Source: Salticus scenicus (taxonomy: Eukaryota; Arthropoda; Arachnida; Araneae; Salticidae). Taken from it: a stretch of DNA of 64,000 bases. Shown in pieces: positions 10,399 to 23,605 of the stretch (within the stretch, counting starts at the first letter, position 1; each line of letters opens with the position of its first letter). The DNA lies in assembly GCA_963930645.1 (NCBI GenBank), contig OZ005659.1, positions 161,672,534-161,736,533 of the forward strand, given 5' to 3'. The position numbers and the translations under genes were made by a program. Below the pieces are notes generated by a model, which did not search any database, had not been told where the DNA came from, and saw nothing but the letters and a program-made list of their open reading frames with translations.

Positions 10399-11170
10399 AC
10401 ATTAAAGAATTTCTACTACTATTTATATAATAGTTTTTGAATGTTGTTTTAAGCGTTTAGTTTCTAAAAAGAACCCATTTGTAAAGATTAAAGCAAACTC
10501 TTTTTTGCTTTTTTTACACCATTCTTTATAATTTTTATAATAAAAATAAGTTTCAAAAAATAAGTAAAACAAAAAAGATACATTATACATTTATTTTTTA
10601 GAGATATGTTTTACAAACTATGTAGAGAATTACCAAAGAAACGTTGAAAAGTTATTCTCAAAGCACTTAAAGGAAAAAAAAAGAGTATATATACCAAAAT
10701 TTCATTTTTTATTTCTTTGCAGATGATTTTAAATTCCACTTAAAAAAAAAAAAAGGTATATGTATAATGTTTATAACTTTTTAATGCATTATTTCTAAAC
10801 ATTTTTTTCCCGTTGTTTTTCTACATAATTAACATGAATTCTTAAAAAAGAAAAAGAACGTTTACGTCGTAGAAAAAAAAAAAAAGTTGCTGTTTCAGAT
10901 TTTGATACACGTAGTGTAAAATTTTAATAACGTACAAGAAAATGTTAATAACTATTTTACTCGTCAAGGAAAAAAAAATACTTTAAATCTTTATTTACTT
11001 CATTATAAAACACACAAAATTCATTTGAAACATGTATTTTAGTTACTTAAGTGTAATTTTAAAAGATATGAAAAAAGAAAAAAAGTGCATATCACGCCAA
11101 TTTAATAATTAATAATGATTTATTGAGATCTCATTATAGTGTAGCATTGTACATAGATATCGAAAAAAAA
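8240..11170. other. Long AT-rich stretch without genes
   Basis: No coding signal is seen. Contents are low-complexity TAT/TTA at 8645-8735, a diverged tandem duplication at 9400-9780, a T-run at 10362-10394 and several short A-runs. Confidence 0.6.
9400..9780. repeat. Diverged tandem duplication, period about 240 bp
   Basis: The segment from about 9410 (tttggttgtaatttgggat, then tctgcttacctaatttagaaatg) recurs from about 9650 (ttttgattgtaatctcgcat, then ctgtttttctagtctagaaatg). Both continue in register through aaaatagaaag and gatttgtt/gaatttgtt. A weaker third unit may precede it from 9180. Confidence 0.5.
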
Positions 11171-11172
11171 AA

Positions 11173-12328
11173 ACTAGTTGGTATAGGTGGACTCTGCTCA
11201 GTTCCCCATCATATTTATATTCTCAGAAATTTCTAGTGCGAGACATATTTTAATCATGTTAAAAAAAAAATGAATTTGACCAAAGCTTGATACACTGACA
11301 GAATGAAATCCCCGCCTAATAGGCTATCCCCCGTTCACTATGATATATTTATCTTATTCTAATCTATTAATTTATTTTATCGGGGTCAATTCCGTTGTTT
11401 AGTTTTCATGCTACTATTTCCAATGCAATAATCCTCAAAATTCATATTTATATGAAAAATTTACAATTTCGCTATGTTGATAAAATCGTAAATTACGAAT
11501 AATTTACGAAATTTTCCTAGTAGAATATTTGTATTCAATCATGTTCAAACAAATATCATAAACGTAATTTTGAAGTTGTCTAATGTATTTAGGATCCTCA
11601 AAATGGAAGTTTATGCTCAATTTTGCCTTATTCCGACATGTTAAGTAAATCGTAAATTCCAAATAACTTACGAACTTTTTAAATTGGAAAAATCATAGTC
11701 TATGATATTCATGCCAGTATCCTAAATAATATTTCGAAAGTGCTTTGACATCTTTACGATGGAAATATCCCTAAAGATTGACGTTTATGTGAAATTTTTG
11801 TTCTATTTTGCCATGTTAAGAAATTCGTAAATTTCCAATAACTTGCGAAATTTTCAAAGTAGCATATTTACAGTTACTGATGTTTATTCCGGCATCAAAA
11901 CTGATATTTTAAAACTGGTCTGACATTTTTACAGTAAAAAGTTTCCATTTAATGCACGTTTAAGTGAATTTTTGTCCTATTCTCCCATGTTAAGACAATC
12001 GTAAATTTCTAATAACTTACGAAGTTTTTAAATTCGAATGTTGCAAATGAATAGGGTTCGTGCCAGTGTCGAAATTAATATTTAAAAACTGATCTGACCT
12101 CTCTGCGATAATTTGTTCTTGAGATATCGTGTACACAGACTAACAAACTAACGGACTAACAGACTAACACACTAACACACTAGCATACACCCTACAGACA
12201 GACACCATAGAAATTTTGTCATTTTCGGATTCCTCACACCTGAAAACGTGTAGAAAAATCAAAAAACCGAGGTCGAAAAATTTCACGATTACCTATGTTC
12301 CCCATACCTATAGTATGATGGGGAACTA
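11173..12328 (+). mobile_element. Repeat family A, copy 1
   Basis: This is a 1.15-kb repeat whose inverted copy is at 20513-21660. The left side has GTTCCCCATCATA at 11201-11213, and the right end has its inverse TATGATGGGGAAC at 12314-12326. Inside are about four diverged modules of 180-200 bp, each with a cgtaaatt..aataacttacgaa core. A (actaac)n/acagac microsatellite follows at 12137-12205. Then come the conserved TTTACACGTTTT-type box (12236-12250, reverse strand) and a terminal palindrome GTTCCCCATACC..GATGGGGAAC. It has no coding capacity. The class is not recognised. Confidence 0.75.
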
Positions 12329-12939
12329 AAAACTTAAGAAAATGTAAAAAATGTATTTAATATTTACATTCTTTATATTTTTGTAAAATGAAGATTCTTG
12401 AAGTAATATATAAATTAAGTAAAACCTACCTGCTCTTAGTAAAAATTTTCAAGAAAAATCAGTAACACGCTTCAAAATCCTTTCTGGAACAAAAACTGCT
12501 ACATGTAGCATCTAGTGCAATGTAGTGAGATTAAAGTGGGGTATATTTTTCTATTATACGTTCGGTTTTTATAAATAGCTTTGAAATCCTTTACATAAAT
12601 TCTAATTTATACGTTTTTTATACTAATGTATAAAATAGTATCACCGGTAGGTAAAGGTTTAAGTTCCAAAAACTTTATTTTATTATATATTCTTATTTAA
12701 ATGAAATCGTATACATATATTATTACGAATTTTTAAATAAGAATAGTTATTTCTGTGTAAAATCTTTCAAAGAGGCTTACTCAGGTTATAAAATGTAAAT
12801 TTTCAGCATCTCCAGCTTGTTTTCGCGTTAAAATAGCTTATTTTCCCTTAAAAAGCTTGATTAAAGCAGGTAATGGCTTCGATACCAAATTTGGCAACTT
12901 TTTCGGTGACCTTGGCGAGAAAAGCGCCATTATCGATAT

Positions 12940-13205
12940 ACCAAATATCTAAACTCTATCTTGATTCCCTGAGAAGTTACCAGAACATTCTGGGTTTTAT
13001 AGAAGGATATCAGACGCTATCACACTAAATTTCTCGGACTGTCACCCTGAAACTCGAAATGTTTTGGCCCTAGAACATTTCATCGATGCCGGGCGAGATC
13101 AAAAAATTCAAAAAGCACTTAGATTCTCCAACGTGAAGGATGTTGAATCAGTTTTAGTGTATGACCTGTAGATTGAGACAGCCCAACAAGCCTACAGTAA
13201 AGACT
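12940..13205 (+). pseudogene. LTR-retrotransposon gag fragment
   Basis: In the plus frame from 13023 the sequence reads LNFSDCHPETRNVLALEHFI, then DAGRDQKIQKALRFSNVKDV and ESVLVYDL. After a stop it continues IETAQQAYSKDCQ. The block around HFIDxxRDxxIQKALR and the alanine/glutamine-rich helix after it resemble the C-terminal capsid of gypsy-type gag proteins in arthropods. Upstream to about 12940 only degraded frames remain. Zinc knuckles and pol are absent, and a 28-base A-run with (GAA/GAT)n follows at 13304-13344. Base composition is clearly richer in GC than the surroundings. The family assignment is moderate. Confidence 0.55.
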
Positions 13206-13300
13206 GCCAGGGCAGCACAGGAATCACTTTGAATGGCTCTCAAGTTGATCTTAAAGAGATAAAGAAAAATCTGGCAGATTTTACTAAGGGAAGGTTTTTA

Positions 13301-13332
<32 letters not shown>

Positions 13333-13921
13333 AAGAAGATGATGATGGCAGGTTTATCAATATTTATTTACAATCAGCGAACAATGTATTACCGTTGGTC
13401 ATTGATTGAATCAAAATAAAAATGTTAGTAAAAAATCTATTAAATTACGCAGATGAAATTTTTAAAAGCCTGCACATGCGTAGTTAAAAATTATTTAGTA
13501 AAAATGCTCATATTTCGTAAGATACTTAACGTTTTTGCATTCTGATTTCAGTATGCTCTCTCTAATGTAGTATGCTGAATTTTCTAAAAGTGCTTTTGGT
13601 CTGGATCTAATACCTTACGTTTTATAATTAAAAAGTAGAATTTTTTTTTTTTCGTAATATGTTGATTTTGTAATACGTTTTTTGTATATACATATATATA
13701 TATATATATATGCCTCTATGAATATATGTAGTAGCCTCATAAAAAATTATACACAGATATCGAGAAAAATCCTCTTAATCACATGCTACAGCCAAAACGC
13801 ATTTCAAGAATTACGTTTTACAGGGTGATACAAAACATTTTGATTTTTGTTTAATTCATTACTAGTCCCTTTTCCCTCTTCAGGACATAACTTTTACTGA
13901 AATATATACAAGATATAACAT

Positions 13922-13975
13922 GTTCTTTACACTACCAAATTTTTTACACTACCAAATGTTCTTTACACTACCAAA
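13922..13975. repeat. Three tandem copies of a ~20-bp unit
   Basis: The unit tttacactaccaaat(gttc) occurs three times in a row, followed by an A-run. Confidence 0.7.
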
Positions 13976-14085
13976 AAAAAACATTTCTAGATATTTGACA
14001 AAATGTCTAAATTCGAAAACCTCCAAATACTCATTGGTAAATACTGTGTATATATGCACTATAAAACATTTTCATTGTAGATAAT

Positions 14086-14122
14086 GGTCAGTGATTGGCA
14101 AAAAGTTTTCCAATCACTGACC
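14086..14122. other. Perfect 13-bp hairpin
   Basis: GGTCAGTGATTGG (14086-14098) pairs exactly with CCAATCACTGACC (14110-14122) around an 11-base loop. Nothing else marks it as a terminator or attachment site. Confidence 0.6.
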
Positions 14123-14399
14123 GTAATAATAAAATCATGTCTATAAATCTATGATGATTTTTTCTCGAAAACGGGACGTGATTTTTAATAATCGGTCAAT
14201 ATTCCAAACATTGCAGAAATTTGTCACAAATACTTATTTGTCTTTCTCGAAGATGGAAATTGAAAGTATAACTTTACGGTCAATTCTCCAAATTTCACAG
14301 AAATTTCTCAGACTGTACGTATGTACATGTTTAAATCATGTATATCTAAACTTTACGGGGGTGCTGCATAGTAATGGGGTCAGAATGCATAAATGTTAA

Positions 14400-16300
14400 T
14401 TATATTTTTATTCTTGAAGTAACAATAAGAAATATGATTGTAGATTAAAATCATAATAATAAAGATGCGTGATTGATTTAATAATATTTTATGAGAAGTA
14501 ATCAGTGCGATATTTGTTTACCTAGATAACATAAACGTTATTATTACTCTGAAGAGTCAGAACAAAAATATTAATTTTTGATATGTTAACCAAAGTAGTC
14601 ATTCTATGAATTTCTTTAATCTCGTAGGGAGCCTCAAAAAATAAAAATTAAAATTAAAAAGAAAGATTTTGATGAAATCCTGGCAAAAGTAAAATTTAGT
14701 TTAATATGGAGGACTATGAGTTTTTTTTTTCTCCAAATCATAACATCGTTTTCAAATTATTCAATTATATTTTCGATAAATTTTCGATTTAGATAAATGT
14801 CGAACTATCGTAAAATTGGTATCGTAAACATCCGTAGATTGAGACTAATAGTCCGTAGTCTAAATAAATAAATAAAAGTAAAAAATAAAAATAAAAATAA
14901 ATAAATAAACATACGTCAATATTTTTGTATTACATGTAGGTATTTCAATTTAATAATAAAATAAATAAATAAATAAAAGGATTAAAAATTTTTATTTAAG
15001 GAAAATAAGTTAAAAATCCAGATAAAAAAAAAAAAAGACTGGATAATAAAAAGTAACATTTAGTTACTAGATAATATATTTAACTTAAAATTAATGAAAT
15101 CCTTTTCAGTTTACTTTTCAGGTTTCTTGTTGACCTAATCTGTCGTTGTCTATAATCATTTCACCCTTTGTTATAAATGATGAAACTTCCATGCAACCGC
15201 CTGCCACAAGTAAAATTTATAAACGAGTCCACGGAGAATAGTTTAATTCAAAAATGTTTTGTAATAATACCACTCTATAAAAATTCCTAGAAAGGGTTTT
15301 GAAAATTTAAGCAAACATTTTTGAAAACGAGACAAAATAACCACGTTTAGGCTTAGACTGTTCAAGCAGTGAACATGCACATTTAACAGGGCACTCCACT
15401 ATCGATATTGTAGAACTACTTGGAGTTTCAGAGCACCCATTGTACTCCTTCCTGCCGATTCCCTATGTGCGCAATCTCTCCTAGCTTTACATTAAATAAA
15501 AATATGTTAAAGTTACAAGCCTATAAGGGGTTTCTCAGAAAAAAGAACTTTTTCAATTTGGGTAAAATAATTGGATCTACAAATTAAATATGTAAAATCT
15601 TAAAAACCCTTTCAATTCTGAAAAATACTTAAAATCTAGGTCGTTCTTTTGCCGACTATCTGCTTAATTTTTACTCTATTGAAATGAAGCTTTGACAAAA
15701 GTTGCTCAATATAACTAGCTTTTAACCTATATATTAAAGTTTTTCTATTTTCGCGCATGCGCAGGAAAATATTAGTTTCCAAAAATTTTCATATCTCGAC
15801 GAATATTTCACGTGTGAATTTTATGTTTCAGAATAATGTTTCTCTAATGTTTTGTCAATTTTTCTGAAAGATTTGTAAAATTTTATGGCAATCCGTTATA
15901 GTTATAAACTAAAACTTGTCAAAAAATTTGTAATTTTTGAAAAATAAAATTATATCTTCTTAAATAATTGCGCAATTCCTGCATCAAAACATATAAATAT
16001 TGAACGTAGTATGTGCAATAATATATTAATGTTAAAAGTCATTTGTGGCTTTTTATGATACAGGGTGATGGACAGTATTTTAGCTTTTCTTCAGTGTGTG
16101 GTTGGACCCCTAAGGACGCTTCATACTAAATCAACAGTGGAAACAATGAGTTTGAAATGTGTTAAGTTACAGGTTCGTCACCCTCATAAAATTCATGTTA
16201 AAATAAGTGTTTAATAGCATATATGAATTTGAATCCACCTGCATTAGTTAGAACCAGAGAATTTAACTCGAGTGGATTGAAATTTATAGGTGTTAATTAA
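14400..16300. other. AT-rich DNA, no gene seen
   Basis: Only A/T-rich low-complexity runs are seen (for example (aaataaat)n near 14865-14985). There is one GC-richer unrecognised patch at 15375-15490. A weak inverted pair gggtgatggac (16065) and gttcgtcaccc (16172) also occurs. Confidence 0.5.
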
Positions 16301-16339
16301 CGGTTAGTTTAATATGTCTTTTGTGACGGTGACGAACAC

Positions 16340-17170
16340 TGGTGTCCTTTACCTTAAATATCAAAGCTTAACTAACGTACAATCTAATTACGGTTTCTAT
16401 AAAAATGACTCTTATATTATACAATATACATATTAAATGTAAAATCACATGTACGTGAACACACTAAATAATTTGCACTTAGATTAATATATTTATTGAT
16501 GAAAATATCTCTTTTATGTTTAATTAGATTAAGATGGAATGCTAATTTCTTTCCCCAAGAGATGGTTGAGTAAAGAACACCAGCTAATAAATAGAAAATG
16601 TTTGCCCTCTTCTGGAAATTAAAACTTCTTTTAACGCAACTCTCAAGGGTAAACCTTCAGTTTTAATTGTAAACAATTTATTCAATTTCGAATTCACTGA
16701 ATTTTATATGGGATTAGAAAGGGATCGTTTGAAAATGGGAGAGTAAACATGGTCTTATACCGCTACAAATATTTACTCAAAGAAAATTATCTTCATGAGC
16801 GTTAAATAATGAATAAATTTAATTCAAAAATACAAACAAATTAAAATTGTTGCTTAAAACTTAGATGTGTAAAAAAAATCTTTTTGAAAATTTTAAAATG
16901 CGTTAAAATTACTTTAATTTGTTTTAGAATATAAATTTTAAAACGTAAAATTTGTTTGATTTAAAAGTTCATTTATTGTGAAATCTATTCTTTTATAAAT
17001 ATCAAATTCCAAAAAATAAATTTTGATGTGATCTAAAGTATTAAATATACACATGTAATGTCAAGAATGTTGTCTTTTTTAAACGCCACAGATTTAATGA
17101 CAAATAATGATTAATTTAGTTTAGAAAAAAGAAAGAAAAAAAAATGTTGATTTTGTAAAAGTCAACATTA
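16340..17170 (+). repeat. Dispersed repeat family D, copy 1
   Basis: This resembles 47510-48130 in order and orientation. Shared blocks include taaaaatgactct/taaaaatgacta, tttctttccccaagag/attctttcccaaagag, caactctcaagggtaaacctt/caattctcaagagtaaacctt and agagtaaacatg/aagtaaacatg. It has no coding potential. An ancient transposon or LTR is possible. Confidence 0.5.
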
Positions 17171-17764
17171 AAATTATAATTACGTTTGGAGTTTTAAGTA
17201 AGTTTTTAGCTGTTGTTTATGCGACTATTTTATTGGATTTATATTAAAATATTTTTCTCAAAGTCCTTGAGAATTAAAATAATATATGCGTTGAGACATT
17301 TTTTAATATCATTTTCGGAAAGAAAAAAAAAATATTTTTCCATATATAAAGAAATTTTTATTTTAATCTAACAAATTTTCGAAGAATCGAAAAATATTAG
17401 ATGACATCTGAAGATAATATGCAGACTGATGAAACAACAGTTCAATCAGATTTCCAGAGTTTTCAGAAATTATCTGAAAAATAATACGACTAGATTTAAA
17501 AGCAGCATATGTTTATACATAAATTTGAATAACTTCATACTGTTGAACTTCGAAAATCTGAAAATCTCTAAAATCCGGATATTTTTCTGGTTTTAGTTTT
17601 ATTTTTAAAATAGGTTTTGTTGCACCTAATTTCCACATTTCTTGTGGAATGCAATTTGAAATCTTTTTTATTGAACACTGAATACGTAAATATAGTCATA
17701 ATTTTACATAATTTTATAATGTTTGATTGTTAATTAAAGAATTTATTAAAACAAATAAATTTAA

Positions 17765-18203
17765 AACAAATAAATAGTCTTTTTCTGGCACCCTAAAGTA
17801 GAAATATAGATTTACGAGTTATGCGTATAAAGTAAACAAATAACCTATATGGATGAAATGATCGAGAATATTTCTAGTCTACATTTTTCTAGATGATGAA
17901 ACAATATTATGAATAATATGAATCCTTTCTTTAGCGAGAAATTATCGCTTGATTTTGTAGAATTTGGTCATAAACAAATATCATAGTTACTAAAACTCGC
18001 CTCTTTCATTCTCATTTATTTGCAGAGATTTTTAAATAAGTTTGGTACCAGGATAATATAGGTAAAAGATCTAGAATTCTAATAGGGGTTTCTCAAACTC
18101 TCTAGCAAATGGAACTAGAATTTATAAGGATGAAAGGGAACTAAATTTACGATAGTCACAATTTAGTTTCTAGATGTCAGTCACAGATTTTTTTTTTCTC
18201 AGT
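17765..18203 (+). mobile_element. ~460-bp TIR element L, copy 1 (left end lost)
   Basis: It matches copy 2 along its length (agaaatatagatttacgag, tcatttatttgcagag, tctagaattctaa, ttctagatgtcagt). It ends in a T-run plus CTCAG, the family's right end. The left CTGAGAAAA end is missing. Confidence 0.7.
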
Positions 18204-18330
18204 TTAAGTATAACTTTCGCTTTTAAGAAAGTATTTAATATGCTTAATTACATGTACACTTAAATAACGTGTTCATTGTAACAAATCTTTCAGCTCATCG
18301 AATATGTCAGATTTTAGTAAAACTTATGAA

Positions 18331-18795
18331 CTGAGAAAAAAAAAATATACTGCTCTCATCTAGAATAAATAAGTGGTCATTTTCTAAATCTCTTAACCAG
18401 AAATATAGATTTCCGAGCTATGCACATAAAGCACGCCAATAAACTGAATAGACGAAATGATTGAGAATTTCTAGTCTACACATTTCTAGATGGTGAAACA
18501 ATAGTCTGAATATTTTGAATCTTTTGTATTGCGAGAAATACTCACAAGAGTTTCTAAAATTGGTTAATAAAACAAGATTATAGTTGCTGAAACCCGCCTC
18601 TATGTACTCGCATTTATTTGCAGAGATTTTTAAATAACTTTTCCCTCGGGAATGTAGGCAAACGCTCTAGAATTCTTACAGGGGTTTCCAGAACTCGCTT
18701 TCAAAGGGAACTAGAATTTAAAAAGATGACATGGAACTTATTTTTCTTGAGCCACAATTGAAATTCTAGATGCCAGTTACAGAATTTTTTCTCAG
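18331..18795 (+). mobile_element. ~460-bp TIR element L, copy 2
   Basis: This copy begins CTGAGAAAAAAA and ends TTTTTTCTCAG, giving short terminal inverted repeats. The interior matches copies at 17765, 21993 (inverted) and 32006 (inverted). It is non-coding, so a non-autonomous DNA transposon is the simplest reading. No clear target duplication was found. Confidence 0.75.
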
Positions 18796-19290
18796 TGTAC
18801 ACAATTTTTGTAACTCAGAAAATTTGAAGATTCCATCAAAATACAATTTTTTATATTAGTTCTCACATTATAATATAATAAAAGTTTTTGTATTTTTCTG
18901 TAAAGGCGCTTTTGGATAAATGAAACACAGAGAATTTCTCCAGATTAGATGGTACTATAACATGGACAATAAAATAAAATATACTAAAAGAAATGTGATA
19001 GCTTAATGATAATATCAGTATTATTCTTTAAAATGCATCTGTGTAAATTCATCTCAGATTATTTTTATAATAATATATGTATTAAATTTACTAATAAATT
19101 CCATGTGCTTTTTTGGCAATTAAAGCATTTCTCTGAAAGACACATGAGAAACTGATAACATAAACACGTAAATTAAAAAATAAAAGAGCCTTCATTTGGG
19201 ATGAAAGACATCACTAAATTAGTATGCAAATATTCGCAAATATTTAAAAATATACAAAAGATACAGATACAAATTTTAATCTTTTGCATT

Positions 19291-19325
19291 TCTAAACACA
19301 CACATTCACTCACACACACCGTACA

Positions 19326-19359
<34 letters not shown>

Positions 19360-19432
19360 ATTTAATTTATATATATGTGTGTATATATATACATATATAT
19401 ATATATATATAGATATATATATATATATAATT
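19291..19432. repeat. Compound microsatellite (CA)n(CT)n(TA)n
   Basis: Runs of cacaca/cactcac, ctctctct and several interrupted (TA)n blocks follow one another. Confidence 0.9.
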
Positions 19433-20468
19433 TGAATAATTTAATACCTTTGTAACACTCAGCAAACAAAAGATAGATGAAAATACCAACATATAATTAA
19501 ATTTTAAATGAGATTTATTTCGAATAAAATTATTGTCACAGTGATAATTTAATAAATTATTAAATTCGCCAATAATAGAGTCAAAATTTACTTATATTAT
19601 TTTCAGGGGATTAGAGTTGGTATATCAAACAACCATTTAAATACCAAATATAGTAGGCAAAAATTATTGATTTATTAAAATTATATATACAGATATACAT
19701 GCATATCTTTTTACGCGCTACTTGAATTCTTACTACTCTTAATAAATTTTGTTCCAAAATGATATTTTATGTGAACACGCATTTAAATTTCGGGCAACAA
19801 ATATTAAAGTTGTAAAAAACACATCATCAATTTGTGTTTTAACGTTTCTATTTCAGCATTAAAAAAAATGATGGTGATATAAAAAATGATACTTCTGAAT
19901 TTAAATTTTCTTTCATATGCAGTTCTTCTGTATAATTTTCGAAAAACATGTTTGTTTTCTATCAGGCTTTTATGCGCTAGTTAATTTCTAAACAGACATT
20001 AAAGGAACGTCTTTTTTTTCAGTTTTTATAAAAAATTGAAAAATAAAAGAATTAAGAAAACGTTTCTTTAAAAGCGGCAGATTTCTTATTTGGACGTTTA
20101 ATTTTTTGTATTTTAATTGAGAACAAATTACAACCTCTTTCAGTTTTTTAATTCATCTCAGGAACTTTCTTTTTTGAGTTTTTTTTTCAACTTTATTATT
20201 ATTATTATTATTTTTAAGAAGAAAGGGAAACTACACGTAACTTAAAAACACAAATAATTACTCAGATTTTGTGCATGCATACAATAAAGTTCTAATTAAT
20301 ATTTCCCGCTTTATTTTAAAGAAATACTTTTAGAAAGTTATAAGTACATTACTGCTTTTAGATATTTCGATTTCAAATTAAACAATATGCTAATTTTTTT
20401 ATATCGGATTTTTTAGTTGATGCACATATACATATCACATAAAAAAGTGCATGTTTTTCTTCTCCAAG

Positions 20469-20499
<31 letters not shown>

Positions 20500-20512
20500 A
20501 ATTTTGCATATT

Positions 20513-21660
20513 AGTTCCCCATCATACTATAGGTATGGGGAACTTAGGTAATCGTGAAAATTTTCGATCTCGGTTTTTTGACTTTTTTACACGTTTTCAG
20601 GTGTGAGGAATCCGAAAATGACAAAATTTCTATGGTATCTGTCTGTAGGGTGTCTGTTAGTCTGTTAGTCTGTTAGTGCGTAAGTCCGTTAATTTGTTAG
20701 TCTGTGTACACGATATCTCAAGAACAAATTGTCGCAGAGAGGTCAGACCAGTTTTAAAATATTACTTTCGACACTGGCAAGAACCCTATTTATTTGCAAC
20801 ATTCGAATTTAAAAACTTCGTAAGTTATTAGAAATTTACGATTTTTTTAACATGGGAGAATAGGACAAAAATTTACTTAAACGTGCATTAAATGGAAACG
20901 TTTTACTGTAAAAATGCCAGACCAGTTTTAAAATATCAGTTTTGATGCTGGAAGGAACATCAGTAACTATAAATATGCTACTTTGAAAATTTCGCAAGTT
21001 ATTGGAAATTTACGAATTTTTTAACATGGCAGCATAGAGCAAAATTTCACATAAACGTCAATCTTGAGGGATATTTTCATCGTAAAGATGTCAAACCACT
21101 TTCGAAATATTATTTAGGATACTGGCATGAATATCATAGACTATGATTTTTCCAATTTAAAAAAATTCGTAAGTTATTTGGAATTTACGATTTACTTAAC
21201 ACGCCAGAATAAGGTAAAATTGAGCATAAACTTTCATTTTGAGGCTCATAAATACATTAGATAACTTCAAAATTACATTTATAATATTTGTTCGAACATG
21301 ATTGAATACAAATATTCTAATAGGAAAATTTCGTAAATTATTCGTAATTTACGATTTTACCAACATAGCGAAATTGTAAATTTTTCATATAAATATGAAT
21401 TTAGAGGATTATTGCATTGGAAATAGTAGCATGAAAACTAAACAACGGAATTACCCTGATAAAATAAATTAATAGATTAGAATAAGATAAATATATCGAA
21501 GTGAACGGTGGATAGCCTATTAGACGGGGTTTTCATTCTGTCACTGTATCAAGCTTTTGTCAAATTCATTTCTTTTAACATGATTATATCTCTCAAACTA
21601 GAAATTTATGAGAACATAAATATGATGGGGAACTGAGCAGAGTTCACCTATGCCAACTAG
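20513..21660 (-). mobile_element. Repeat family A, copy 2 (inverted)
   Basis: This is the inverted copy of 11173-12328. It begins with GTTCCCCATCATACTATAGG (terminal palindrome), then the box TTTTACACGTTTTCAGG (20586-20602), a tctgttag microsatellite (20653-20703), the ~190-bp modules, and TATGATGGGGAAC (21621-21633). Homology with copy 1 ends at the shared ctagttgg (21653-21660 inverted). A 30-base A-run (20469-20498) lies just outside. Confidence 0.75.
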
Positions 21661-21992
21661 TTTATTAACATATTTATTATTTATCATTTATTGTATAGTC
21701 ATGAATATGGATGCCTAAGAACTTAAATATTGTCATAAATTGGTCATTTGAGCATACAATGAGTGCAAACGTTTATCCTCCATAAGTTAAAATTAGTTGC
21801 ACCAGAAATATTATTTTACAGAAAAATAATATATTTATTTTTTTATTTATTTGTATGGATAACGCGAACGTTTCCTTCCACTGACTTAAAAAAAGTACCA
21901 GTCTATAAAACATTCAAAAATAGTAATTCAAATTATCTGATTTTTCGAATGACAAATATAACAAATAAGTAAAAAGAAAAAGGGAAAGAATA

Positions 21993-22383
21993 TCAGCCTT
22001 ATAAATTCTAGTCCCCTTTGAAAGTGAGTTCTAGAAACCTCTGTTAGAATTCTAGAGAGTTTACCTATATTTTCGAGGGCAAACTTATTTAAAATTCTCT
22101 GCAAATAAATGGGAGTCTAAGAGGCGGGTTTCCGCGACTATAATCTTGATTTATGATCCTATTATAGAATATCAAGCGAGAATTTCTCGCAATACAAAAG
22201 ATTAAGAATATTCAGAATATTGGTTCACCCTCTAGAAATGTGTAGACTAGAAAATCTCGAACATTTCGTCTATTCAGTTTATTGGCGTGCCTTATGCGCA
22301 TAGCTCGAAAATTTATATTTCTAGTTAAGGGATTTACAAAATGGTCACTTATTCATTCTAGATGAGGTATATTGTTTTCTCAA
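21993..22383 (-). mobile_element. TIR element L, copy 3 (inverted)
   Basis: It shares ttataaattctagtcccc, gaggcgggttt, agcgagaatttctcgca and ttattggcgtgcctta with copy 4. It begins inside the family consensus and ends in tttctca. The left ~50 bp (TIR side) is absent. Confidence 0.7.
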
Positions 22384-23046
22384 AGCCGACACATAAATTT
22401 AAAGTAAAAATAAGTAAATCTTAAAAACGGAAAAAAAAGGAAAGATTTATATTATGAATTAAAAATATATATATAAAAAATAAATAAATAAAATGTAATT
22501 TTGCGTTTTTTTTTTTTTTTTTGTCATGCGAATGTTTACAAATTTCCTGTTTTATGAATAGTACTATTTTATTTTTTTATGTTTTTTTTTTAAGAATGTA
22601 AAAAATATAAAGTAAACTAATTTAAATATAAAAATAATAATTAAATAAAATTGGTAAACTATAGTGTAATTCATTGCTTAACTCATTTTTTTAAATTTGC
22701 CCAAAAATAAATTTAGATTTTTTTTTCTTTTCTTTTCCTTTCTTTCTTTCTTTCTTTTTTTTTTTTAAACATTAGATAAAATACCAATATCTTTATTTAC
22801 ATGAAAAACGTAACAAAATGATGCATTTTTAATGGTAACCCTAAAATGTTTTTCATTAAATACTTTCCCATAGATGTAAGTATATTAAAATATTTTTATG
22901 AAATTCTTTGAAACCTCTAACTGATTTAAAGAAGCTCAAAATTTAGTTTTCTTAATTTGCTAATGGTTATAAGAAATAAACATAGTATGTTACAAAAATT
23001 AAAAACCAAAGAAACCGAACTCTATGTTTGCTTTCTAAGTAATATG

Positions 23047-23256
23047 CATAGCTGCCAACATCCTAATTAATATTCCGTCGTATTGTTAGTGTCCACCCCC
23101 TTTTTTTTTTGCACACTTTTAGAGTAATTATCTCTAAATGTAATTACGAATAAATAATAAGAAAAATATTCTAAAAAAAAAAATGACTAGTGTAAAAAGA
23201 AGGCGAGTAACTACTAACAATGCTATGGAATATTAATTAGGATGTTGGCAGCAATG
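23047..23256. mobile_element. Foldback MITE, family H, copy 1
   Basis: Perfect 26-bp inverted repeats (23051-23076 and 23227-23252) begin GCTGCCAACATCCTAAT. Further in, attgttagt faces actaacaat. The element at 51757 shares GCTGCCAAC, CTAAT, ATTGTTAGT and a C-rich stretch in the same order, so both belong to one family. No clear target duplication is seen here. Confidence 0.75.
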
Positions 23257-23605
23257 ATTAAATATGGTGGTGAGGCATTACTCACTGAGGTCATAAGTGT
23301 CAGTTGCCCATAGTGAGTTTGGTTAACTGTAGGTGAGAACCATTTTTTTTTTTTTTTAAGTTGTATGTCAAATTGTTAATAAAATTTCATATTCTTATTT
23401 AAGGTTTTAAAAATTTCATTTGTAGATAGCAATTACTTTCTTGAATATAATTCATGAGTAAATTGTCAGATATATAATTACTTTTAAATCTAGATATGCT
23501 GAAGGTAATGTCCAGTTTCATTAGTTACTATAAAATAGGATTTTGCATTTAGCATAATTAAATACTGTCAATATTACGAGCTCGCACTACGGAAATCAAC
23601 ATTAA

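Noticed and set aside
13829..16085. Element bounded by the two cagggtgat motifs
   Set aside because: The motifs are in the same orientation, share only about ten bases, and nothing links the ends.
16054..16196. Small MITE with gggtgatggac/gttcgtcaccc ends
   Set aside because: The inverted match is short and gapped, and there is no target duplication or second copy.
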